In this document: positions 27,308 through 35,870 of the stretch, in pieces
Layout: each line of letters starts with the position of its first letter
Numbering within the stretch: the first letter of the stretch is position 1
Origin: Phycisphaerae bacterium
Lineage (GTDB): Bacteria; Planctomycetota; Phycisphaerae; JAAYCJ01
DNA length: 41,236 nucleotides
Reading direction: 5' to 3'
NCBI GenBank assembly: GCA_012729815.1
Contig: JAAYCJ010000176.1
Location: 1-41,236, forward strand
The notes under the pieces: model-generated
What the model was told of the DNA's origin: nothing
Database searches by the model: none
The model's input: only the letters and a program-made list of their open reading frames with translations
Program-made: the position numbers and the translations under genes

Positions 27308-29059
27308 TCAGGCCACTTTGGCAAACTGCGTAAAGTACAGATGCCGGTAGTGTCCTCCCTCGCGGGCGAGCAGTTCGTGGTGGCTGCCCGCCTCGACGAT
27401 TCTCCCCTTGTCCAGAACAACGATTATGTCCGCGCCGACAATCGTGCTCAGCCGGTGTGCGATCACGAACGACGTCCGGTTGCGCATGATCTTCACCAGG
27501 GCACGTTGCAGCAGACGTTCGGATTCGGTGTCCAGGGCGCTGGTCGCCTCATCGAGAATCAACAGCGCCGGATCGGTCAGAATCGCGCGGGCGATGATCA
27601 GCCGCTGCTTCTGACCAACCGAAAGCTTCGAGCCCTCCTCGCCCAACAGGGTGTCATAACCCTGCGGAAGGGCCGTGACCGCCTTGTGGATCTCCGCCGC
27701 CTTGGCCGCCGCGATCACCTGATCGATCGTGGCGTCGCGACGCCCGTAGGCGATGTTGTCCCGCACCGTCCCCTCGAACAGGATCGGATCCTGCGGCACC
27801 ACCGCGATGTTCCGCCGGATGGTGGCCTGCGAATAGCGGTTGATGTCGATCCCGTCGATCAGGATCCGCCCGCCGCTCGCCCGATAGAACCGCATCAGCA
27901 GCGAAATGATCGTCGTCTTGCCGCACCCGGTGTGCCCGACCAGGGCCACCGTCTTGCCAGCCTCCACCTGCAGATCGATGCCCCGCAGCACCGGGTTGTC
28001 CGGCTCGTAGTGGAAGCACAGATCCTCGAAGCTGACCTGCCCGGCCAGGCGATGGCGGAACACCGCCTCCGGCGGGTCGGCCGGCTCGCGATCCTCGCCC
28101 AGCAACTCGAACACCCGTCGGACCGAGACCATCGCCCGCTCGACCTGATCACTCATCGTGCTGAACCGCAGCGCCGGCTGAAGCAGGTACACGCAGTACC
28201 CGGTAAAGGCGATCACCGCCCCCAGCGACATGTCCGAGACGATCACCAGGTAGCACCCGAGCAGGTAGATTCCCGTCTGGCCCGTCCAGTAGATCAGGCT
28301 CGACGAGGTTCCGAACACGACCGAATACATGTGGGCCCGAACTCCCAGATTGCGGGCCTCGTTGGCGTCCGAGAGGAAGTGCCGCGTCTCGGTCCGCTCC
28401 TGCCCGAACGCTTTGACCGCCGCCGCGCCCGCCAATCGCTCCTGCAGCGACGAGGTGATGTCCTCCATCTTCTCGCGCACCGCCTTGTGCCACTTACGAA
28501 TGCGGGTGACAAAGAAACGATAGTTGATGATGTACAGCGGAATCAGCAGAATCAGCAGGCACGTCAGCCGCCAGTTCAGCGTCATCATGACCGCCATCGC
28601 GATGCTGCACGCCACCAGGTCCGTCACCAGCGTGATCGTCTGGCCCGAAACCATCTGGTTGACCTGTGAAACGTCGCCCATCAGCCGTTCCATGACCCCG
28701 CCCGTCGAACTCTTGTCGTAGAACCGCATCGGCAGGAACTGCAGGTGCTCATAGAGCCGCCGCCGCAGGTCCAGCACCAGCTTGTCACCGATCAGGCTGA
28801 TCACGTAGTTGTTCAGGAACCCGACCCCGGTGGCGATCAGCGGGGTCAGAATGAACAGGGCCAGCACCAGCCCAAACAGCTCCTGACGCTGATTGCCGAT
28901 CACCTGGTCGACCAGGGTCTTCATCAACAGGGGCGGCGCCAGCGAGATGGCTGTGCTCGTCGTGGTCAGCAGCAACCCGCGGTAAAACCACTTCTTATAG
29001 GGCCGGATGAACTGCCAGAGGACCCTGAAGTTGTTGGTGGATTGCGGTTCGCAGTGCAT
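27308..29059 (-). CDS. ABC exporter half-transporter, consensus Walker B partner
   Basis: 583 residues: membrane domain with six helices (about 25-300) and an ATPase domain. Walker A GHTGCGKT (375-382), Q-loop Gln423, signature LSVGQ (479-483, with Val for the usual Gly), Walker B LLILDE (499-504) with catalytic Glu504, H-loop His535. The partner gene has the opposite pattern, so the two fit a heterodimeric exporter with one catalytic and one degenerate ATP site. GGAGG is seven bases before the ATG. It is the first gene of the two-gene operon, preceded by a leader of about 260 bases. It follows the GH20-like gene on the same strand, but a 343-base gap with its own promoter suggests independent expression. 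Confidence 0.93.
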   Translation of the reverse strand: MHCEPQSTNNFRVLWQFIRPYKKWFYRGLLLTTTSTAISLAPPLLMKTLVDQVIGNQRQELFGLVLALFILTPLIATGVGFLNNYVISLIGDKLVLDLRRRLYEHLQFLPMRFYDKSSTGGVMERLMGDVSQVNQMVSGQTITLVTDLVACSIAMAVMMTLNWRLTCLLILLIPLYIINYRFFVTRIRKWHKAVREKMEDITSSLQERLAGAAAVKAFGQERTETRHFLSDANEARNLGVRAHMYSVVFGTSSSLIYWTGQTGIYLLGCYLVIVSDMSLGAVIAFTGYCVYLLQPALRFSTMSDQVERAMVSVRRVFELLGEDREPADPPEAVFRHRLAGQVSFEDLCFHYEPDNPVLRGIDLQVEAGKTVALVGHTGCGKTTIISLLMRFYRASGGRILIDGIDINRYSQATIRRNIAVVPQDPILFEGTVRDNIAYGRRDATIDQVIAAAKAAEIHKAVTALPQGYDTLLGEEGSKLSVGQKQRLIIARAILTDPALLILDEATSALDTESERLLQRALVKIMRNRTSFVIAHRLSTIVGADIIVVLDKGRIVEAGSHHELLAREGGHYRHLYFTQFAKVA

Positions 29060-29151
29060 GTGGAATCCTCCCCACGTACAAAGTCCCTGCTCGGGTAAAA
29101 AATGAAAAAGTGGGGAAAGTGGACTTGGATTTTGCCGGACTTACCGGTCCG

Positions 29152-29196
29152 TCAGGTGAGCTTGTTGGGCGTTAGTTCTCCTGCCTCCGGGATCAT
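29152..29196 (-). CDS. Possible 14-residue leader peptide of the ABC exporter operon
   Basis: Minus strand ATG at 29196 to TGA at 29152 encodes MIPEAGELTPNKLT. GGGG lies three bases upstream as a weak ribosome site. Directly after the stop CGGAC and GTCCG (29136-29140, 29147-29151) can pair, and further up GAGGCT-ACC-AGCCTC forms another hairpin. The 343-base region 29060-29402 otherwise contains only the promoter noted below. Exporter genes in other bacteria can be controlled by translated leaders, which makes this worth noting, but so short a frame can occur by chance. Confidence 0.22.
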   Translation of the reverse strand: MIPEAGELTPNKLT

Positions 29197-29325
29197 GAAC
29201 CCCAAAAGCACTTTCGGCTGGCCGCCCGGACCAGCGTCCGAGGCTACCAGCCTCTATTTCGGCCTCTCATTCGCGCCGTTCCCTTCTGGTTGTAATAGTT
29301 CGGTTCAGTACCGACCTTTAATTTA

Positions 29326-29353
29326 AAAATACCAACGAAACCTCATTTGGCAA
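29326..29353 (-). promoter_or_regulatory. Promoter of the ABC exporter operon
   Basis: Minus strand TTGCCA (29348-29353), 16-bp spacer, TATTTT (29326-29331), in a locally A+T-rich patch. Start of transcription near 29319, giving a leader of about 260 bases. Confidence 0.5.
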
Positions 29354-29402
29354 GGTTTTTCGCGAATTTTTCGCAGGAAGCCTCCGACCCCCGACCCGAG
29401 TC

Positions 29403-31253
29403 CTACGTGATGATCGAGCCGCTGCTGAGCCACCGGCAGCCCGGCTTGAGGGCGGTCGCCGTCTCCGGAAGGGGGGTATCCAACTCCGGGATCGACCCCG
29501 CCCGCCCGGACAGGTAGTCCTCAATCCGGCGATCCAGTTCCCGGTGCCGCCGGACCAGCCCCGCGAACCGCAGTTGCATCGCCTCCAGCCCGAAAACCTT
29601 GTTTCGCCGCAGCCATTGGTCGCAAAAGGACTTATCGAACGCCTCAATCATCCCGATCAGCTTCTCGATGTCGCGCCGCAGGCTCTTGAGAGTGGCCGTA
29701 TCGTCCTTGGCGTACGCCCGGTGCAACTCGCTGCGCACCGCGAGCTTGACCGCCAGCAGCTGGGCCAGCAGCAGGGCGTGCGAGAGGTTCCCAGCCCCGC
29801 GGTCGTCCTTAAAGGCGGCCAGCTTTTGGGCCAGTTGGCCAAACGCCTCAGCCTGGTGGTCCCACCTCCTGGGATCCTCAATCAGCGTATTGCGGTGGAA
29901 GATGCCCAACAGCGGGTCGTCCCATAAGTAGCTGGCCGTCTCTTTCGGTACGCCTAACTCGCCCGCCAGCGTGTTGGCCGCGTAGCTGCCGAAGCACGTG
30001 GCCGCGAACCGCTTCTCCAGGACCTTCGGATCCGCCTGACCGGTCCAGGCCAGCTCGGCGGCGTACTGAAGACCCGCCAGCGCCGAGTCGAACTCACAGT
30101 AGCCCCCGTCATCGCCCCACAGCGTGAAAAACAGCTCCTTGACCCCTGAATCGCGGCACGCCCGGACACACGCCCCGGCAGCCGATTCAGTGATCTTTCG
30201 GCCGTACCACGGCATGCCCCACGTCCAGACCCCCGAACCGACCACCGGTTCGCTGCCCAGATCCCGATGGCGGGCAATGAAATCCAGGTAAAACTCCTCA
30301 TCCTCGTGGTAGTAGTCCCAGTAGACCAGTTGCACCCCTTCCGGTATCGCCGCCTTGACGTCCGGCGGGATCACGCACGCCGTGTCGTAGTACTGACCCG
30401 TCTTGCTGCCCATCCGGAAGTACATATCGGACCAGATCATCGGCGAGAGGCCATGCTTCCGGCAGATCTCCACCACCCGGCCCAGGTGCCGGTTGAAGAT
30501 GTCGTACCCGCGCTCGTACCCGAACCGGTCCATGAACTTGCCGCGACCGAGGCTGTGCGCCTCGTCCATGCCGATGTGGACCCGGCGCGAGGTGTACACC
30601 GCTGCGAACTGCGCGATCATCTTCTCGATCAGCTCGTAAGTCCTGGGCTCATCGACCAGCAGAATGTCGGCGGTGTCCTTGACCTCATTGAAGGCCGACC
30701 AGCGGAGCTGGCCCAGATGCCCGAGCGTCTGGATGCAGCCGATCATCTCGATCCCCAATCCGGCCGCGTACGCGTCGATCTCCCGCAGCTCATCCGCTGT
30801 GTACCGCCCGCGAAGGTACCCGAAGTAGGGCTCGTCGGGCAATTCATACGTGTCCTCGGTGTACAGCATCGCCATGTTGTAGCCCATCAACGCCAGCCGA
30901 CGGAGCCACTTGCGGAAGTGCTCAGCCGTCATCACCGCGTTGCGCGAGCAGTCCAGCATGATCCCCAGCGTGGTAAAATCGGTCGATTCTGCGTACGTTT
31001 CCTCCGGCCCGGCCAACTCGGCCAAAAGCGTACCGACCGCCCGCAAGGCGTCGCAAGTTCTGGCATAGCTGACAGTTACACCGCCACCGGCCCGCTCGAT
31101 GGTAAACCCCGAAGACCGTTCCGGCGGCCGAAATGAAACGGCCACACCGTCCGGCCCGCCTTCGCGAATCGGGTATTCCTCAGCGAGCAGGCCCAGCGCC
31201 CGGGCCACTGGTTCCGGTGTGTCTAGAGGGTTCCAGGAAAGGTTGGCGGCCAT
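29403..31253 (-). CDS. Glycoside hydrolase family 20-like beta-N-acetylhexosaminidase
   Basis: 616 residues. The (beta/alpha)8 domain holds the GH20 Asp-Glu pair Asp230-Glu231 in RVHIGMDEAHSLGRG: in this family Asp orients the substrate acetamido group and Glu is the acid/base. LDCSRNAVMT (101-110), LALMGYNMAMLYTEDTYE and IGCIQTLGHLGQLRW are also typical. A helical C-terminal region of about 180 residues follows. Family members release terminal GlcNAc or GalNAc. No signal peptide, so it should act on imported oligosaccharides. GGGAGG six bases before ATG 31253 fixes the start; an in-frame ATG at 31307 has none. It stands near the GH116 and DUF4838 genes. Confidence 0.85.
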   Translation of the reverse strand: MAANLSWNPLDTPEPVARALGLLAEEYPIREGGPDGVAVSFRPPERSSGFTIERAGGGVTVSYARTCDALRAVGTLLAELAGPEETYAESTDFTTLGIMLDCSRNAVMTAEHFRKWLRRLALMGYNMAMLYTEDTYELPDEPYFGYLRGRYTADELREIDAYAAGLGIEMIGCIQTLGHLGQLRWSAFNEVKDTADILLVDEPRTYELIEKMIAQFAAVYTSRRVHIGMDEAHSLGRGKFMDRFGYERGYDIFNRHLGRVVEICRKHGLSPMIWSDMYFRMGSKTGQYYDTACVIPPDVKAAIPEGVQLVYWDYYHEDEEFYLDFIARHRDLGSEPVVGSGVWTWGMPWYGRKITESAAGACVRACRDSGVKELFFTLWGDDGGYCEFDSALAGLQYAAELAWTGQADPKVLEKRFAATCFGSYAANTLAGELGVPKETASYLWDDPLLGIFHRNTLIEDPRRWDHQAEAFGQLAQKLAAFKDDRGAGNLSHALLLAQLLAVKLAVRSELHRAYAKDDTATLKSLRRDIEKLIGMIEAFDKSFCDQWLRRNKVFGLEAMQLRFAGLVRRHRELDRRIEDYLSGRAGSIPELDTPLPETATALKPGCRWLSSGSIIT

Positions 31254-31302
31254 GGTGGACCTCCCAAAGCGGATCGGTTGCCATCGCGTACGCAAGGCCC
31301 AT

Positions 31303-31332
31303 AGCATGCCCGCCGAACCGAGCTCGCGTCAA
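31303..31332 (-). promoter_or_regulatory. Possible promoter of the GH20-like gene
   Basis: Minus strand TTGACG (31327-31332), 18-bp spacer, CATGCT (31303-31308). The -35 is good, the -10 poor. The intergenic stretch 31254-31522 otherwise shows an A+T-rich patch at 31439-31450 and nothing else I can name. Confidence 0.3.
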
Positions 31333-31522
31333 CCCCAAACTCGCTTGCCACTGGGCCATTCGCCTGCGCCGTACCGCTCCAAATCGTTTCACTAGGCCAA
31401 AACGGGCAAAAACCACTGGACAAAACCGCCCTGGAAGCCAATAATTTATGTTCTCTACCGGCTCGCTCAGACGACCCGAGAGGGATCGAGTTTAATCACT
31501 GGCGTTTGGAGGAATTTGCGTC

Positions 31523-31699
31523 ATGGCAGCAGTTGTTGACAAGGAAAAGTGCACCGGTTGCGAAGCATGCGTCGGAGCCTGCCCCGCTGAAGCGATCTCG
31601 ATGGACAGTGACGGCAAGGCGGTGGTGGACGCTGGGGCCTGCAGCGAGTGCGGCGTCTGCGTCGACGAGTGCCCGGTCGAGGCCATCTCGATGGCCTGA
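31523..31699 (+). CDS. 2[4Fe-4S] ferredoxin, small bacterial type
   Basis: A 58-residue protein with two classical cluster motifs: CTGCEACVGACP (Cys10, 13, 16, 20) and CSECGVCVDECP (Cys40, 43, 46, 50). Each has the CxxCxxCxxxCP pattern and each is followed by an AIS(M) segment, showing the internal duplication of this family. It carries electrons at low potential in the cytoplasm. GGAGG is ten bases before the ATG. The gene is a single-gene unit with a strong terminator 40 bases after its stop, so it is transcribed apart from the radical SAM gene downstream, although it could supply that enzyme with electrons. Confidence 0.96.
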   Translation: MAAVVDKEKCTGCEACVGACPAEAISMDSDGKAVVDAGACSECGVCVDECPVEAISMA

Positions 31700-31738
31700 T
31701 CGTCCGCATCGTCAAGCCGCTTAAGCGGTTATGAACTC

Positions 31739-31779
31739 AAAGGGTCCTGTTCCCGGCTGGGGAGCAGGGCCCTTTTTTT
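31739..31779 (+). terminator. Strong Rho-independent terminator of the ferredoxin gene
   Basis: A 16-bp stem with two G-T pairs (31739-31754 with 31760-31775), a 5-nt loop, and T-run from 31773 to 31779. A 12-bp palindrome CCGCTTAAGCGG (31717-31728) lies between the stop codon and this terminator. Confidence 0.92.
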
Positions 31780-31798
31780 GAAAGGAGGCGGATTGCTC

Positions 31799-31827
31799 TT
31801 GACTGCGACGGTAGGCTAAGGTAAATT
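31799..31827 (+). promoter_or_regulatory. Promoter of the radical SAM gene
   Basis: TTGACT at 31799-31804, 17-bp spacer, TAAATT at 31822-31827; start of transcription near 31834, leader about 50 bases. Confidence 0.65.
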
Positions 31828-31884
31828 CCAGAACGGCTGGGGCGGGGGAGCGGGTCTTCACCGGGCAACAACATGGGAGGCAAC

Positions 31885-33429
31885 ATGAAGATCGCACTGG
31901 TTGGCGTCTATGCATCGCCGGAGGCGACGGGGCTGCGTCTGGTCAGTTCGTTCCTCAAGTCGCGCGGCCATCAGGTCCGCATGATCCTGATGACCGCCAA
32001 GCGTTCGCACAAGTCCCAGCGGACTTACAAGCCGGAACTCATCGAGCAGTTCGTTGAAAAGGTGCGCGACTGCGATTTGGTGGGCATGGGCCTGATGACC
32101 AACTGCTACTACCAGGCCCGTGAACTGACCGAGGCGATCCGCCGCGTCGACCTCAAGTCGCCGGTCGTCTGGGGCGGTGTGCATCCGACGGTCGCGCCCG
32201 AAAGCTGCATCGACTTCGCCGATATCGTCTGCGTCGGCGAGGGCGAATGGCCCATGCTCGAACTGGCTGACGCTATGGAAGCCGGCAAGGACTACTCGCG
32301 TATCCCAAGCCTCTGGGTGCGGCAAAACGGCCACGTCGTCAAAAACGAGGTCCGACCGCTCCACGAAAACCTCGACGAGATGCCCTTTGCCGATTACGAG
32401 ATCGACAATGACCACTACGTGGTGCACAAAGGCGACATCGTTCCAGCCGAACCGGACAAGATGCGCCACAGCCTGGTCCGCTACCGCCTGCTGACCACCC
32501 GCGGCTGCCCCTACGCCTGCGCGTTCTGCTGCAACAGCACGTGGCTGCGCACCTATCGTGGCAAGGGCCCGTGGGTCCGCAAACGCTCGATCGCCCACGT
32601 GCTTGACGAACTGGAGGCGATCAAACGACGCTTTCCGACCGTCAACTCGGTGAACGTCGCCGACGATACCTTCTTTGTTCGGGACGAGTCGGAGTTCGAG
32701 GAATTCGCCGAAGGCTACCGTTCGCGGATCGGCTGGCCGTTCGAGATCAACACGCACCCAGCCACCATCAGTGACCGCAAAGTACAACTGCTGCAAAGCT
32801 GCGGCTGTTGGCTGATCAAAATGGGTATCCAGAGCGGTTGCCAGGCCACCAACTACGAGATCTACAATCGCCGCGTCTCCAACGAACGCATCATCGAGGC
32901 CATCCGGACCCTCGAACGATTCCCCGCGCTTCGCAAGGAGTACCACTTCATCGTCAGTAACCCTTTCGAGAACGATGAGAGCATGATCGAGACGCTGCAC
33001 TTTGCCGCCGAGCACCAGGGTTCCGCATCACGCGCCCTGATTTTCCCGCTGGCCTTCTTTCCCGGTTCGCAACTCTACCTCCGCGCCAAGGAGCAGGGCC
33101 TCCTCAAGGACGAGCAGGCGGAAATCTACGAGCGGATCTACACCGGAGCCGCCAAACGTCAGTTCGTCCGACTCGGCTACCTGACCATGCTCCTGCAGAT
33201 CGCGGTCAACGTCCGCCGCTGGGGAATCCCTCGGCCGATCGTCCACCGCTTCATCGACCTGATGACCTGCGGCCCCGTCCGGGCCTGCCTCGACCGTTCC
33301 TGGTTCAAGTGGACCGCCATCGGAGCCTACCTGGGTGGACGCAAGGTCAGCCGGATTCTCGGCCAGGCCGTCCGCCCCTTCCGCAAACGCCAACCCGCCT
33401 GGGCCGCCGCCGCCGAACCGGAAGGATAG
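31885..33429 (+). CDS. B12-binding-domain-type radical SAM protein
   Basis: 514 residues. The N-terminal 130 residues have the cobalamin-domain Rossmann pattern seen in this class (WGGVHPTVAPE, ADIVCVGEGEWPMLEL), though the DxHxxG motif that ligates cobalamin directly is not visible. The radical SAM core follows with Cys208, Cys212 and Cys215 (CPYACAFC) for the [4Fe-4S] cluster, VADDTFFV, and IKMGIQSGCQATNYEIYNRR split over 318-337. The C-terminal 110 residues are helical and basic. Members carry out methylations and rearrangements in lipid, hopanoid or natural-product pathways; the substrate cannot be read here. ATG 31885 has GGGAGG four bases upstream; ATG 31873 would add four residues. Confidence 0.88.
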   Translation: MKIALVGVYASPEATGLRLVSSFLKSRGHQVRMILMTAKRSHKSQRTYKPELIEQFVEKVRDCDLVGMGLMTNCYYQARELTEAIRRVDLKSPVVWGGVHPTVAPESCIDFADIVCVGEGEWPMLELADAMEAGKDYSRIPSLWVRQNGHVVKNEVRPLHENLDEMPFADYEIDNDHYVVHKGDIVPAEPDKMRHSLVRYRLLTTRGCPYACAFCCNSTWLRTYRGKGPWVRKRSIAHVLDELEAIKRRFPTVNSVNVADDTFFVRDESEFEEFAEGYRSRIGWPFEINTHPATISDRKVQLLQSCGCWLIKMGIQSGCQATNYEIYNRRVSNERIIEAIRTLERFPALRKEYHFIVSNPFENDESMIETLHFAAEHQGSASRALIFPLAFFPGSQLYLRAKEQGLLKDEQAEIYERIYTGAAKRQFVRLGYLTMLLQIAVNVRRWGIPRPIVHRFIDLMTCGPVRACLDRSWFKWTAIGAYLGGRKVSRILGQAVRPFRKRQPAWAAAAEPEG

Positions 33430-33488
33430 CATACCCGGTGCCTGTGCCAATGCGGGATCGGCGATCGGCGCCGGTGCGGCCGGATTTC

Positions 33489-33517
33489 TTCCCTTTCTTC
33501 CCGCCGCAGGGTATGAT
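33489..33517 (+). promoter_or_regulatory. Possible promoter of the caspase-like lipoprotein gene
   Basis: TTCCCT at 33489-33494, 17-bp spacer, TATGAT at 33512-33517. The -35 is poor. Confidence 0.35.
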
Positions 33518-33556
33518 AGCGGCCAGCCTTGGACCTTCCGATTGGAGGTTGCGGAT

Positions 33557-35743
33557 ATGCATAAGGGCAGGCGTTTGAGGTGGTCTGTCGTTCCGGCCCT
33601 GTTCAGTGCAATCCTGGTTTCCTGCCTGCTCGTCGGCTGTGACGGCGGCCAGACCGATCCCAACCAGATCGCCGACCCCAACGATTCCACGACCGATCCC
33701 AACGACCCCAATGCCCTGCCCGACGCCTCCAGCCCCGAAGCCGGACCCAACCCGTCCAACGACCAGGCTTGGACCAAGGTCTCCGACGCGGTCGATCAGA
33801 TCCTCGACGACGGAGGCGCCGTGGACCTGGCCCGCATCACCTTTCTTTCGCTGATCCTCCAGGAGCCGGCGGTCGCCACCGGCGGGGTCGACCCCGAACA
33901 CAGCGGGATCGCCTGGGCCCGCTTCACCGACGGTGAGGTCCGGTTCCTGATGATCGTCGACGAGGACGCTGACAGCCAGGACTGGGACACCGGTCTGCCC
34001 GAACCGCCGGACACAGCCAAGGCGGCCTCGCCGCTCAACGTCAAAGCGGGCGAGTCCTCGCCGCCGCCCGCCTTCGCTCCCGCCGCCGCTAACGACGTCC
34101 CTCCGCACTACCTGCCCGCCAGCAACAAGGCCCTCCTGGTCAACGGCTGGGCGCCTTTTCACAAGCAATGGTCGATCAACGACTCAACGCCCCACGTCAA
34201 GAAGATGCTCGAATCCCGCGGCTACAAGGCGACCACTGGCCGACTGAGCGTGGGGCATTTCTCCGGCCTGAGCCACTTTGGCCTCGTCCTGATCGAGGGC
34301 CACGGATCGTGGTTCGACGTAGACCCCAACATCGTGGACGACCCCGACATTCCGGACGATCCCCGCCCCAGCGGCTACGGGATATTCACCACCGACGCCT
34401 TCACTCCCGAGAATCGCGAGGCGATCTGGGGCGCCGACGCCAAGGGCCGCGACAATTGGCTCGAAGACGTCCAGCGAGAATACGTCGGCCAGTTCGAGGT
34501 CAAGACCTATCAGGGCAGGAGGGTCGTCGATCGCCGTTACTACTACTGGGTCTCGCCCACCTTCATCACCAAGTATGACAAGGGCACGTTCCCCGACCAC
34601 GCCGTCGTCGTCCTGAGCTGCTGCCGCGGTTTCCAGAACGGCAATCCTTTCGCCGAGACGGTCTTCAGCAAGTCCGACCGGGGGGCGGTGGTTTTCGGCT
34701 GGACCAATCGCATCCATTCCGTCCGAGCCATCCACGCGATCCTCTGGCTCTTCCAACTCGCCACCGCCTCCAACGAGAGGGTTACGGCCGAGGGCGTCTA
34801 CGGCGAAAAAGACGTGCTCGAATCCGCGACTCCGCCCCGCGGCAGTCATCAGGTCCAGCTCTCCGCGGTCCACGAGGCCCTCGTGCAGGCGGGAAAGGAC
34901 GTCGATCCCAACAGCGGGGCCCGCTTGGTCTACGACCTTCAGGATGACGAACCTTACGAAACCCTCCTCATGCCGCATCCGCTGATGCTCGTTCCGGCCT
35001 CGTGGGAGTTGATCCAGGATTGCTGCCTCTGGATGCACGCCCAGGATGCTCCAACCCTCAAGATCGGCGACGCCGGCGTCTCTCTCACCAAGCAGAGCTC
35101 AGCCGAGTGGACCGCCCACCTTCCTGTTGGCGCCTACGGCAGCATCGTGGCCGCCGAAGGTGGCCGCAACAGTATCGCCCGGCCGCTGCACCGCTGGCAA
35201 CCGAAGGTCAAGATGAGCCGCCCGGGCGACCAAGGGCTCTGCTTCGAGATCAACCTGGCCCTTCAGTTCCGCTCGACCGCTTTGGGCTTCCGCAATAACG
35301 TCTGGCAGGACGCCCCGCCGCCCAACTTCGCCGCCGGGGCCGAACTGGCTGGCTCGACCGTGACCTGGCGCATCTGGGGCGAGGAAACCGATGGCGCCAC
35401 CCGGACCAACTACAGCGGCTCGGGGGCCAAGGTTCTGGCGCTCGGCGATGCGGCTGGGATGCTGCGGTCTCTCGACGGTGCCACCGCTGAGATGAGCTTC
35501 GAGATTAACATCCCGCTCACCTTCACCGTGACCGACCTGGAGAACGGGACCAGCCAGTCGTTCAACCTGGATGCCGCCATGTTCAGGTTTGTCCGCAGCG
35601 GCCTGGCCCTCTCCGAATCCTGGGCCGTCCCCGCCGCCTCCTTCGATCAGAGTGCCGCCGCCCCGTGGGGCTATCCCGCCCGCGTCGAGTGGAACGCCTT
35701 CGCCGCCGACCCGCCGTTCGACAACACCACCATTCCCCGCTGA
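33557..35743 (+). CDS. Large lipoprotein with caspase/CHAT-like His and Cys motifs
   Basis: 728 residues. A lipoprotein signal ends in LLVGC (Cys28), followed by an Asp-Pro-Asn-rich linker ([18 protein letters not shown], about 33-55). Residues 190-410 resemble a clan CD cysteine peptidase: a strand then [13 protein letters not shown] (His249), later [13 protein letters not shown] (Cys355/Cys356), then [26 protein letters not shown], which follows the order seen in CHAT and gingipain-type domains (strand-HG, strand-LSxC, helix, strand-W). The C-terminal 300 residues look beta-rich, perhaps adhesin- or propeptide-like. It would be anchored outside the cytoplasm. GGAGG is eight bases before ATG 33557; the frame stays open further upstream inside the radical SAM gene as a shadow. 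Peptidase activity is inference. Confidence 0.72.
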   Translation: MHKGRRLRWSVVPALFSAILVSCLLVGCDGGQTDPNQIADPNDSTTDPNDPNALPDASSPEAGPNPSNDQAWTKVSDAVDQILDDGGAVDLARITFLSLILQEPAVATGGVDPEHSGIAWARFTDGEVRFLMIVDEDADSQDWDTGLPEPPDTAKAASPLNVKAGESSPPPAFAPAAANDVPPHYLPASNKALLVNGWAPFHKQWSINDSTPHVKKMLESRGYKATTGRLSVGHFSGLSHFGLVLIEGHGSWFDVDPNIVDDPDIPDDPRPSGYGIFTTDAFTPENREAIWGADAKGRDNWLEDVQREYVGQFEVKTYQGRRVVDRRYYYWVSPTFITKYDKGTFPDHAVVVLSCCRGFQNGNPFAETVFSKSDRGAVVFGWTNRIHSVRAIHAILWLFQLATASNERVTAEGVYGEKDVLESATPPRGSHQVQLSAVHEALVQAGKDVDPNSGARLVYDLQDDEPYETLLMPHPLMLVPASWELIQDCCLWMHAQDAPTLKIGDAGVSLTKQSSAEWTAHLPVGAYGSIVAAEGGRNSIARPLHRWQPKVKMSRPGDQGLCFEINLALQFRSTALGFRNNVWQDAPPPNFAAGAELAGSTVTWRIWGEETDGATRTNYSGSGAKVLALGDAAGMLRSLDGATAEMSFEINIPLTFTVTDLENGTSQSFNLDAAMFRFVRSGLALSESWAVPAASFDQSAAAPWGYPARVEWNAFAADPPFDNTTIPR

Positions 35744-35799
35744 GCCGGCAGGCCGCTGTCTGCTCCTCCTTGACCCTGCTCAAGCGATTCTCTTTCCTG

Positions 35800-35828
35800 T
35801 TGCCGTCAACTCCCGTGCCTCATACACT
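35800..35828 (+). promoter_or_regulatory. Promoter of the serine acetyltransferase-miaB unit
   Basis: TTGCCG at 35800-35805, 17-bp spacer, TACACT at 35823-35828; start of transcription near 35835. Confidence 0.55.
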
Positions 35829-35830
35829 GG

Positions 35831-35853
35831 TGATCGTCGCACAGCGACCATCA
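35831..35853 (+). promoter_or_regulatory. Inverted repeat at the transcription start of the serine acetyltransferase gene
   Basis: TGATCGTCGC (35831-35840) and GCGACCATCA (35844-35853) pair over ten positions with one mismatch around ACA. It begins three bases after the -10 box, so it could be an operator or a 5' hairpin in the message. Confidence 0.4.
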
Positions 35854-35870
35854 ATCCAAGGAGACGCCAC

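Noticed and set aside
29102-29326. Plus-strand frame of 74 codons between the ABC and GH20-like genes
   Set aside because: No ribosome site and low-information composition; the region is better explained as promoter and leader of the minus-strand exporter operon.
31355-31390. LacI-type operator upstream of the GH20-like gene (AAACGATTT core on the minus strand)
   Set aside because: The half-sites are separated by one base too many and the flanks are not symmetric.
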